Of a stretch of DNA of 12,164 bases, positions 6,773 to 12,164 are shown piece by piece. Position 1 is the stretch's first letter. Every line of letters begins with the position of its first letter. Below the pieces are notes generated by a model. It had not been told where the DNA came from and made no database searches. It saw nothing but the letters and a program-made list of their open reading frames with translations. Position numbers and translations under genes: made by a program. Source of the stretch: Flavobacteriales bacterium (lineage in GTDB: Bacteria > Bacteroidota > Bacteroidia > Flavobacteriales > Flavobacteriaceae); assembly GCA_002737105.1 (NCBI GenBank), contig NSHO01000043.1, positions 1 to 12,164 on the forward strand, given 5' to 3'.

Positions 6773-7216
6773 ATGTATAGTAAAGCTGACGCGCAAATAT
6801 TAAAAAAGGAATTTTGGAGCACATTTGGAAACGAATACCCAAGAAAATGGTTACTGTATAATACTAAAATTAAAGACGTTACATTTAAATTTAATGTAGA
6901 TAACAAAAAAGCTTACGTAATGCTAAACATTGAACCAAAAGATGAAAACAAACGAAAAATATATTTTGAAAAAGTCGAATCTTTAAAAGATATTTTAACA
7001 AATGAGTTTTTATCCGATGTAATTTTCGATAAAGAACACTATTTAGAAAGTGGTAAAGTTATCAGTCGGGTTTGGGTGGAACTTTCAGATGTGAGTTTGA
7101 ACCGAAAAACAGATTGGGAAACAATTTTTAATTTTTTCTATGACAAAATGGATGCTTTTGAGCGCTTCTTTTATGAACATGAAGATTATATAAAAGATTT
7201 AGAAGTGAATACTTAA
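6773..7216 (+). CDS. DUF4268 domain-containing protein
   Basis: This 147-aa soluble protein has no signal peptide or membrane span. The segment FWSTFGNEYPRKWLLYNTKI (14-33), the strand-rich core around 36-53, and the helical C-terminus from TDWETIFNFFYDKMDAFERF (113-132) fit the DUF4268 family. That domain also occurs at the C-terminus of some nuclease-like proteins, but here it stands alone and no catalytic motif is visible. It is the only gene in its transcription unit, divergent from the NUDIX gene, and followed by a palindromic repeat region. Function unknown. Confidence 0.75.
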   Translation: MYSKADAQILKKEFWSTFGNEYPRKWLLYNTKIKDVTFKFNVDNKKAYVMLNIEPKDENKRKIYFEKVESLKDILTNEFLSDVIFDKEHYLESGKVISRVWVELSDVSLNRKTDWETIFNFFYDKMDAFERFFYEHEDYIKDLEVNT

Positions 7217-7281
7217 TTGGATTTAGATAATAGATTTTGGATTTTAGACAAGAGACTGAAAAGTTACTCACAATGTTTGTC

Positions 7282-7387
7282 ATGCTGAAAGCATCTTAGA
7301 TAAGTTATCTCTGATATTAGAGTGAGACCCTTTCAGGGTGACAAAATTGACGTATAAAGTCTAAAGATCCTGAAACAAGTTCAGGAT
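7282..7387. repeat. Cluster of small palindromes in the intergenic region
   Basis: Between the DUF4268 gene and fadE lie four short perfect palindromes: ATGCT/AGCAT (7282-7294), AGATA/TATCT (7298-7310), ACCC/GGGT (7327-7339) and ATCCTGAA/TTCAGGAT (7367-7374 with 7380-7387). Three of them carry a CTGAA or TTCAG core next to a GTCAT/ATGAC or GTGAC edge, for example GTCATGCTGAAAGCATCT at 7279-7296. This suggests a family of dispersed intergenic elements. The remaining bases of the 231-bp spacer show no gene. Confidence 0.6.
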
Positions 7388-7398
7388 GACAAAAAAAC

Positions 7399-7424
7399 AA
7401 AAAAAAGCCCTGATAGCTCAAGAC
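7399..7424 (-). terminator. Intrinsic terminator of the fad operon
   Basis: Read on the minus strand, GTCTTGA (7424-7418), loop GCTA, then TCAGGGC (7413-7407) form a 7-bp stem with two G-U pairs, followed at once by eight T. It begins 23 bp after the fadE stop codon. Confidence 0.75.
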
Positions 7425-7447
7425 TTTTTAAACAACTAAATTAAATA

Positions 7448-9244
7448 TTAAAAACAATACTTATTTTCTGCGATAACTTTAGCAGCAATTTGCTCACGTA
7501 ACTTCACAACGTTTGGCATATTTACATATTTTGTATAACGACGTAATCCCATTAACATCATACGTTGTTCGTCGCCTTCGGTGAAAGAAACAATTCCTTC
7601 TTTTCCTTTTTGAGTAACAATATCTACTGCGTTATATAAATACAATTGTGTCATTGCAACATGATTTGGTACTTTATCAGCACCTAATTTTTTAGCCATT
7701 TTTTCAGTTCTCAAAACAGCACTTTCGGCCATATAAACTTCAATTAACATATCTGCGGCAGCCATTAATAATTGTTGATGTGCCTCTAATTCAGCTCCAA
7801 ATTTTTGAACTGCAGCACCCGCCACCATTAAAAATGCTTTTTTTAGTTTAACAATCATTTCTTTTTCTTCTGCCAATAATTCTGAGTAGTCTGGTATATC
7901 AAAAGATGGAATTCCCATTAATTCTTCGGCAACAGCCATAGCTGGACCTATTAAATCAACATGACCTTTCATTGCTTTTTTAACCAACATTCCTACAGAA
8001 AGCATTCGGTTGATTTCGTTTGTTCCTTCGTAAATACGAGCAATACGTGCATCTCTCCATGCGGATTCCATTGGTGCGTCTTCAGAGAATCCCATGCCTC
8101 CAAAAACTTGAATGCCCTCATCTGTACAATGTTGTACATCTTCTGAAACGGCAACTTTTAAAATAGAACATTCAATGGCATATTCTTCTACACCTTTTAA
8201 TTCTGCTTCTTGATGCGAATTTCCATCTGCCTCACGCGCTTCAATTCTGTTTTGTATATCTCCTGATGCTCTATATGTAGCACTTTCATCTACGTAACAA
8301 TTTGTAGTAATTTCTGCAATTTTTGCCTGAATGGCTCCAAACGAAGAAATTGGAACATTAAATTGTATTCTTTCATTAGCATATTTTACTACACCAGAAA
8401 TTGTTCGTCTTTGTGCTTCTAAACATGCTGCTGCTAATTTGATGCGGCCCACATTTAATGAATTCATAGCAATTTTGAAACCTTCGCCTCTACCTGCTAA
8501 CATATTTTCAACAGGAACTTTTGTTTCATTAAAGAAAACCTGACGTGTTGAACTCGCACGAATTCCTAATTTATGTTCTTCTTCACCTAAAGTGATGCCG
8601 TTTAAATTCTCTCTATCGTATTCAACAATGAAACCTGTAATATTTTTATCATTTTCAATTCTAGCAAAAACAATCATTATATTACAAAAACCTGCATTGG
8701 AAATCCACATTTTTTGTCCTGAAATTAAATAATGCTTTCCATCGGCAGTTAAAACTGCTTTTGTTTTTCCAGAATTGGCATCCGAACCTGCGCCTGGTTC
8801 AGTCAAACAATACGAACCAAACCATTCGCCAGATGCTAATTTTGGCACATATTTTTGCTTTTGTTCTTCAGTACCATACAAAGTTATTGGCATCGTTCCA
8901 ATTCCTGTATGCGCACCAAAAGCCGTTGAAAACGAACCTGTTGCACCAGAAATATAATCACAAACTAAAGCTGTGTTTACAAATCCCATTCCTAATCCGC
9001 CATACGCTTCTGGAACAGCAACTCCTAAAAACCCTAATGCACCAGCATTTCTCATACATTGTTCTGTATAAGCGTAATCTTTTTTCTCAAATTTATCTTT
9101 GTGTGCCCAAAGTTCTTTGTCAACGAATTCTTTTACCGAATCACGCATCATAAGTTGCTCTTCGTTGAAATCTTCTGGTGTAAAAACATTTTCGCACTTT
9201 GTTTCTTTTACTAAAAACTGACCACCTCTTGTTATGTCTTCCAT
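7448..9244 (-). CDS. fadE: Acyl-CoA dehydrogenase (FadE-like, fadNAE type)
   Basis: This enzyme catalyses the first step of beta-oxidation: FAD-dependent alpha,beta-dehydrogenation of acyl-CoA to trans-2-enoyl-CoA. At 598 aa it has the ~390-residue dehydrogenase core plus a C-terminal helical extension, as in long-chain enzymes and B. subtilis FadE. Visible marks are YCLTEPGAGSD (145-155) and KMWISNAG (178-185) at the FAD/substrate site, the helical domain with GRIKLAAACLEAQRR (266-280), QVFGGMGFSEDAPME (379-393), and the catalytic base Glu406 in ARIYEGTNEIN (402-412). Cys-rich ends are absent and the gene looks intact. It is the last gene of the operon, with a terminator downstream. Its ATG is 7 bp from one arm of the inverted repeat that surrounds the small four-helix-bundle gene. 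Confidence 0.94.
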   Translation of the reverse strand: MEDITRGGQFLVKETKCENVFTPEDFNEEQLMMRDSVKEFVDKELWAHKDKFEKKDYAYTEQCMRNAGALGFLGVAVPEAYGGLGMGFVNTALVCDYISGATGSFSTAFGAHTGIGTMPITLYGTEEQKQKYVPKLASGEWFGSYCLTEPGAGSDANSGKTKAVLTADGKHYLISGQKMWISNAGFCNIMIVFARIENDKNITGFIVEYDRENLNGITLGEEEHKLGIRASSTRQVFFNETKVPVENMLAGRGEGFKIAMNSLNVGRIKLAAACLEAQRRTISGVVKYANERIQFNVPISSFGAIQAKIAEITTNCYVDESATYRASGDIQNRIEAREADGNSHQEAELKGVEEYAIECSILKVAVSEDVQHCTDEGIQVFGGMGFSEDAPMESAWRDARIARIYEGTNEINRMLSVGMLVKKAMKGHVDLIGPAMAVAEELMGIPSFDIPDYSELLAEEKEMIVKLKKAFLMVAGAAVQKFGAELEAHQQLLMAAADMLIEVYMAESAVLRTEKMAKKLGADKVPNHVAMTQLYLYNAVDIVTQKGKEGIVSFTEGDEQRMMLMGLRRYTKYVNMPNVVKLREQIAAKVIAENKYCF

Positions 9245-9251
9245 TTCATTC

Positions 9252-9282
9252 TATTTTAAATGTTGAATTTTAAATTTTAAAT
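9252..9282. repeat. Inverted repeat, fadE-proximal arm
   Basis: This AT-only-rich arm, with a central TGTTGAA, is the exact reverse complement of 9639-9669. It contains repeated ATTTTAAAT words. Its inner base is the first base of the small gene's stop codon on the plus-strand view. Confidence 0.9.
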
Positions 9283-9635
9283 TATTTCGTTGTACTTTCA
9301 CTTGATGTCTTGATTATTTTTGTAATAATGTTGATTATATGATCAACTTCTACTAAATAACTTGACATTTCAATTGATGTTAAATTAGACTTATTTAACA
9401 ATCTTAACCAGTATTTTGTTTCTCTAGCTTCTTTTGAAGCGATTGACATTTTATGAATAAAATCTTTTCTAGACTGAGCTGCAATTGCTTCTTCAACATT
9501 TGCTCCAATACTAGTTACAGATCTCAATATTTGTTTTGATATAATGAATTCATTTTCTTTTTTAAGTAGAACAAAAAGATTAACTATACTTAAAGCAAAA
9601 TCAAAACTCTTAATTGCAATAATATTTTCTTTCAT
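9282..9635 (-). CDS. Four-helix-bundle protein, S23/IVS-encoded (IVP) family, copy 1
   Basis: This 117-aa, almost wholly helical protein belongs to the family named after ORFs found in 23S rRNA intervening sequences; Avd proteins of diversity-generating retroelements share the fold. The family core is visible as LRSVTSIGANVEEA (37-50), followed by SRKDFIHKMSIASKEARETKYWLRLL (54-79), with the conserved Arg, Asn, Glu and the helix-3 Glu that packs against them. Biochemical function is unproven; a basic surface and RNA or protein binding are suggested for relatives. It lies on the coding strand between fadA and fadE with no own promoter visible, so it is probably translated from the operon mRNA. 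It differs from copy 2 (10898-11254) far more than a recent duplicate would. Confidence 0.85.
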   Translation of the reverse strand: MKENIIAIKSFDFALSIVNLFVLLKKENEFIISKQILRSVTSIGANVEEAIAAQSRKDFIHKMSIASKEARETKYWLRLLNKSNLTSIEMSSYLVEVDHIINIITKIIKTSSESTTK

Positions 9636-9638
9636 TCC

Positions 9639-9669
9639 ATTTAAAATTTAAAATTCAACATTTAAAATA
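9639..9669. repeat. Inverted repeat, fadA-proximal arm
   Basis: This is the exact reverse complement of 9252-9282. It lies between the thiolase stop (9672-9674) and the ATG of the small gene (9633-9635). It contains three copies of ATTTAAAAT, at 9639, 9646 and 9660. In the transcript the two arms could form a 31-bp duplex. Confidence 0.9.
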
Positions 9670-9671
9670 AA

Positions 9672-10853
9672 TTATAATAATTCATAAATACCTGCAGTTC
9701 CTTGTCCTGTTCCAACGCACATTGATACAATTCCGTATTTGGCTTTTCTCAATTTCATTTCTTCGAATAATTGTACCGATAATTTTGCACCTGTACAACC
9801 AAGTGGATGACCTAAAGCAATGGCTCCTCCGTTTACATTGATGATGTCTGGATTTAAACTTAATTCGCGTGTTACAGCCAAGGCTTGAGAAGCGAAGGCT
9901 TCATTCAATTCAATTAAATCGATATCCTTTAATGTCAATCCAGCTTGCGATAACGCTTTTGGAATGGCTTTTACAGGTCCAATTCCCATAATTCTTGGTT
10001 CTACACCCGCAGATGCGAAGTTTACCAAACGTGCAATAGGTTCTAAGTTTAATTCTTTCACCATTTCTTCACTCATTACTAAAACGAAAGCGGCACCATC
10101 ACTCATTTGAGACGAATTTCCTGCTGTAACAGAACCGTCAGCAGCAAATACTGGTTTTAAATTCGCTAAAGCTTCTATAGTCGTTCCTAATCTTGGGCCT
10201 TCATCTTTTGAAACGATATACGATTTTGTTTCTTTTTTCCCGTTTTCGTTAACAAACGTTTGTTCAATATTTATTGGAACAATTTGACTATCGAATTTCC
10301 CATCAGCTTGAGCTTTTAAAGCTTTCATATGAGATTCGTAAGCAAATTTATCTTGGGCATCTCTTGAAATTTTGAACTGCTTCGCAACAGCTTCTGCTGT
10401 TAAACCCATTCCCCAATAATAATCTTCATGTCCAGCAGCAGCGACTTTATAATCTGGAGTTGGTTTATAACCTCCCATTGGAATATAACTCATACTTTCC
10501 GCTCCGCCAGCGATAATACAATGCGCCATTCCTGATTGAATTTTTGCTGTTGCCATTCCGATAGTTTCTAATCCAGATGCGCAATATCTGTTGACAGTTA
10601 CACCAGGTACATCAGTTACTTTTAATCCCATTAAGGAAATTAACCGTCCTATATTTAAACCTTGTTCTGCTTCTGGCATAGCATTTCCAACCATCACATC
10701 ATCAATACGTGTTTTATCAAAATTTTGCAATTGTGCCATCATGTGTTCGATAGTTTCTGCGGCTAATTCGTCAGGTCTTTTAAAACGAAATAACCCTTTA
10801 GGTGCTTTTCCTACTGCTGTTCGGTAAGCGGATACTATATATGCTGTTTTCAT
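9672..10853 (-). CDS. fadA: Acetyl-CoA C-acyltransferase (3-ketoacyl-CoA thiolase)
   Basis: This enzyme catalyses the last step of beta-oxidation, thiolytic cleavage of 3-ketoacyl-CoA to acetyl-CoA and an acyl-CoA two carbons shorter. The 393-aa length is standard. The nucleophile is Cys91 in VNRYCASGLETI (87-98). GGAESMSYIPMGG (116-128) follows, then NEAFASQALA (317-326), His349 in GGAIALGHPLGCTGA (342-356), and the acid/base Cys379 in CVGTGQG (379-385). All four thiolase motifs are intact. Its place between the hydratase/dehydrogenase and the acyl-CoA dehydrogenase argues for degradative rather than biosynthetic thiolase. A small four-helix-bundle gene lies on each side. Confidence 0.95.
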   Translation of the reverse strand: MKTAYIVSAYRTAVGKAPKGLFRFKRPDELAAETIEHMMAQLQNFDKTRIDDVMVGNAMPEAEQGLNIGRLISLMGLKVTDVPGVTVNRYCASGLETIGMATAKIQSGMAHCIIAGGAESMSYIPMGGYKPTPDYKVAAAGHEDYYWGMGLTAEAVAKQFKISRDAQDKFAYESHMKALKAQADGKFDSQIVPINIEQTFVNENGKKETKSYIVSKDEGPRLGTTIEALANLKPVFAADGSVTAGNSSQMSDGAAFVLVMSEEMVKELNLEPIARLVNFASAGVEPRIMGIGPVKAIPKALSQAGLTLKDIDLIELNEAFASQALAVTRELSLNPDIINVNGGAIALGHPLGCTGAKLSVQLFEEMKLRKAKYGIVSMCVGTGQGTAGIYELL

Positions 10854-10880
10854 ATTTTATATTTTTAGTATATTGTATTG

Positions 10881-10897
10881 TTGTATATTGTATACTG
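10881..10897. repeat. Imperfect inverted repeat arm, fadA side
   Basis: This 17-bp arm pairs with 11271-11287 with one mismatch. It abuts the stop codon of the four-helix-bundle gene and lies 27 bp from the thiolase ATG. Confidence 0.6.
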
Positions 10898-11254
10898 TTA
10901 CTTTGAGTCGATTGTATTTTGTAATTTGATTATCATATTCTGAATATGTTGAATTTCTGATTCTATATTTTTAAAATCAGCTTCACTAATAAAATTTAGA
11001 TTCTTACAAATGATTAATTGTGTTTCAAATTCGAAAGATGAACCTAATGAAATACCTAAAAAATTACTAAAGTCTTTATTAGTTTTTCTTCCACAACCTT
11101 CAGCTATATTTGAAGGAATTGAAACTGCACATCTTCTAATTTGCGAAGTCAACCCATAAATTTCTTCTTTTGGAAAATTTTGAGTTTTTAAATATGTTTC
11201 AGTAACTAATTCAATAGCTTTTTGCCAAACTTTTAATTCTTTAAAATAATTCAT
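10898..11254 (-). CDS. Four-helix-bundle protein, S23/IVS-encoded (IVP) family, copy 2
   Basis: This 118-aa helical protein is a clearer family member than copy 1. The start FKELKVWQKAIELV (4-17) is the common N-terminal helix with a conserved Trp. The next block is LTSQIRRCAVSIPSNIAEGC (35-54), then DFSNFLGISLGSSFEFETQL (61-80). The Ile-Pro-x-Asn-Ile-Ala-Glu-Gly turn is the family hallmark. Copy 1 has the variant SIGANVEEA at that place, so the two belong to different branches of the family. It is on the operon's coding strand, 57 bp after the fadN stop and 44 bp before the thiolase start. I see no promoter of its own. Molecular function is unknown. Confidence 0.9.
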   Translation of the reverse strand: MNYFKELKVWQKAIELVTETYLKTQNFPKEEIYGLTSQIRRCAVSIPSNIAEGCGRKTNKDFSNFLGISLGSSFEFETQLIICKNLNFISEADFKNIESEIQHIQNMIIKLQNTIDSK

Positions 11255-11270
11255 TTCTAAATTTTAATTT

Positions 11271-11287
11271 CAGTATACATTATACAA
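11271..11287. repeat. Imperfect inverted repeat arm, fadN side
   Basis: CAGTATACATTATACAA is the partner of 10881-10897 with one mismatch. It lies between the fadN stop and the ATG of the small gene, 16 bp upstream of that ATG. Confidence 0.6.
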
Positions 11288-11311
11288 TTTACAGTTTACA
11301 ATAATCAATAA

Positions 11312-12164
11312 TTAATTTCTCAACGGTTTCCCTTTAGTTAACATAAATTGAATGCGTTCTAGTGTTTTTCTTTCTGTACATAATGACAAGAAAGCTTCAC
11401 GTTCTAAATCCAATAAATACTGTTCAGAAACTAAATTTGGTTCAGATAAATCGCCACCTGCCATAACATAAGCCAATTTATTAGCAATTTTTTGATCATG
11501 TTCTGAAATATATTGTCCGGCTACCATTTGGTCTGTTCCAACTAAAAACATTCCTAATGCTTGTTTTCCTAAAACTTTTATATCAGTTCTTCTTACAGGT
11601 TGTGTGTATCCTTGATTGGCTATTTGTAAAGCAACCTGTTTTGCTGTAGCAATTTGACGATCTTTATTTACCACAACAATATCTCTACCTTTTTGAAGTA
11701 CGCCAATATCGAATGCTTCATAAGCAGAGGTTGCCACTTTCGCCATACCAACGGTTAAGAAATATTCTTGTAAAACATTTAATTCTACATCATTTTTTCT
11801 AAATAAATCTGAAGCACGAAGCGCCATTTCTTTAGAACCACCACCACCTGGAATTACTCCGACACCAAATTCTACTAATCCGATGTAAGTTTCAGCAGCG
11901 GCAACTGCTCTATCTGAATGCATTGTTAGTTCACATCCTCCGCCAAGTGTCATTCCGTATGGTGCAGCAATTACTGGTATTGAAGAATAACGACAACGCA
12001 TCATCGTGTCTTGAAACATTTTAATAGCCATATTCAATTCTTCATATTCTTGCTCAACTGCCAACATGAAAATCATGGCTAAATTCGCACCAACAGAAAA
12101 ATTAGTTCCTTGGTTTCCAATAACTAAACCTTCATATCCGTTTTCAGCCAAATCGATAGCTTTA
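11312..12164 (-). CDS. fadN: 3-hydroxyacyl-CoA dehydrogenase/enoyl-CoA hydratase (FadN-like), C-terminal part
   Basis: The frame stays open to the window edge (KAIDLAENGYEG at the left of the protein), so the start is outside and only the last ~284 residues are seen. A TTG at 12151 could be misread as a start, but the frame and the domain continue upstream. The visible part is the enoyl-CoA hydratase domain: the oxyanion-hole segment IGNQGTNFSVGANL, then MTLGGGCELTMHSD with the first catalytic Glu, then GLVEFGVGVIPGGGGSKEM with the second. In FadN-type proteins (about 790 aa) the NAD-dependent 3-hydroxyacyl-CoA dehydrogenase domain comes first and the hydratase last, which fits the position and the following fadA and fadE. 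A stand-alone hydratase is less likely, given the long C-terminal extension after the domain. Confidence 0.87.
   Translation of the reverse strand, partial: KAIDLAENGYEGLVIGNQGTNFSVGANLAMIFMLAVEQEYEELNMAIKMFQDTMMRCRYSSIPVIAAPYGMTLGGGCELTMHSDRAVAAAETYIGLVEFGVGVIPGGGGSKEMALRASDLFRKNDVELNVLQEYFLTVGMAKVATSAYEAFDIGVLQKGRDIVVVNKDRQIATAKQVALQIANQGYTQPVRRTDIKVLGKQALGMFLVGTDQMVAGQYISEHDQKIANKLAYVMAGGDLSEPNLVSEQYLLDLEREAFLSLCTERKTLERIQFMLTKGKPLRN

Larger units (their letters stand above)
9252..9669. mobile_element. IVS-like cassette: four-helix-bundle gene inside a perfect 31-bp inverted repeat
   Basis: The arms 9252-9282 and 9639-9669 are exact reverse complements over 31 bp. Between them lies only one ORF, whose stop codon begins at the inner end of one arm and whose ATG starts 3 bp inside the other. 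The outer ends are 7 bp from the fadE start and 2 bp from the thiolase stop, so the cassette is essentially the whole intergenic space. S23-family genes inside 23S rRNA intervening sequences have this same arm-ORF-arm layout. No transposase or clear target-site duplication is visible. That it moved as a unit is an inference. Confidence 0.5.
10881..11287. mobile_element. Second, degenerate IVS-like cassette between fadN and fadA
   Basis: A four-helix-bundle ORF (10898-11254) is enclosed by imperfect inverted repeats. TTGTATATTGTATACTG (10881-10897) matches the reverse complement of 11271-11287 at 16 of 17 bases. An additional ATTGTA word lies outside both arms (10872-10877 and the complement near 11297-11302). 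The inner end of one arm touches the ORF stop codon, as in the first cassette. The arm sequence is unrelated to that of the first cassette, so this is not a simple copy of it. Mobility is inferred only. Confidence 0.35.

Noticed and set aside
8761..9153. Plus-strand ORF of 130 codons (and a 60-codon one overlapping it) opposite fadE
   Set aside because: Antisense to the conserved FAD-binding region of fadE; no recognisable protein features.
10591..10827. Plus-strand 78-codon ORF opposite the thiolase; similar short ones at 7961-8146 and 8331-8543 opposite fadE
   Set aside because: Each is entirely inside a well-supported minus-strand gene and has no family resemblance.
9252..11287. Diversity-generating retroelement, because Avd proteins share the four-helix-bundle fold
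   Set aside because: No reverse transcriptase, template repeat or variable repeat pair is present in the window.
12149..12151. TTG as start codon of the last minus-strand gene
   Set aside because: The frame remains open to the window edge and the hydratase domain needs residues upstream, so the gene is simply cut by the window.

Overview
The window looks like chromosomal DNA from a flavobacterium (Bacteroidota, Flavobacteriaceae). It is very AT-rich, the protein sequences resemble flavobacterial families throughout, and putative promoters fit the Bacteroidota -7 consensus TAnnTTTG rather than E. coli boxes. It is mostly housekeeping metabolism. No rRNA, tRNA, CRISPR array, transposase or phage gene was seen.

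Layout. (1) 1-207, minus: 5' part of a secreted chalcone-isomerase-like protein. (2) 300-3455, minus: a probable operon ndh (type II NADH dehydrogenase) - nadC (quinolinate phosphoribosyltransferase) - YihY/BrkB membrane protein. (3) 3456-4024: gene-free spacer built from a ~205-bp tandem duplication rich in stem-loops and bounded by CTTTTTA-type heptamer tracts. (4) 4025-5157, plus: ECF sigma factor and a 2-bp-spaced membrane protein, probably its anti-sigma partner. (5) A strong bidirectional hairpin terminator, then on the minus strand a PlsC-type acyltransferase (5241-6044) and a NUDIX CoA pyrophosphatase (6087-6728). (6) 6773-7216, plus: a DUF4268 protein. (7) 7217-7447: palindromic intergenic repeats and a minus-strand terminator. 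(8) 7448-12164, minus: a fatty-acid beta-oxidation operon with the gene order of Bacillus subtilis fadN-fadA-fadE, namely a bifunctional hydratase/dehydrogenase (partial), a thiolase and an acyl-CoA dehydrogenase.

The most unusual feature is that both junctions of the fadN-fadA-fadE operon carry a small gene for a four-helix-bundle protein of the S23/23S-rRNA-intervening-sequence family. The fadA-fadE copy is enclosed by a perfect 31-bp inverted repeat that fills almost all of the intergenic space. Removing it would leave about 9 bp between thiolase stop and dehydrogenase start, which is normal operon spacing. The fadN-fadA copy is enclosed by a shorter, imperfect inverted repeat of different sequence. 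An ORF of this family between pairing arms is the architecture of the IVS elements in bacterial 23S rRNA genes, here sitting in a protein-coding operon. My working interpretation is two independently acquired IVS-like cassettes. Mobility and RNA processing are inferences, not shown by the sequence.

How the genes fit together: FadE, FadN and FadA together carry out the beta-oxidation cycle. PlsC and the CoA-cleaving NUDIX enzyme are also in acyl/CoA metabolism but are separate transcription units. ndh and nadC link NADH re-oxidation with de novo NAD synthesis.
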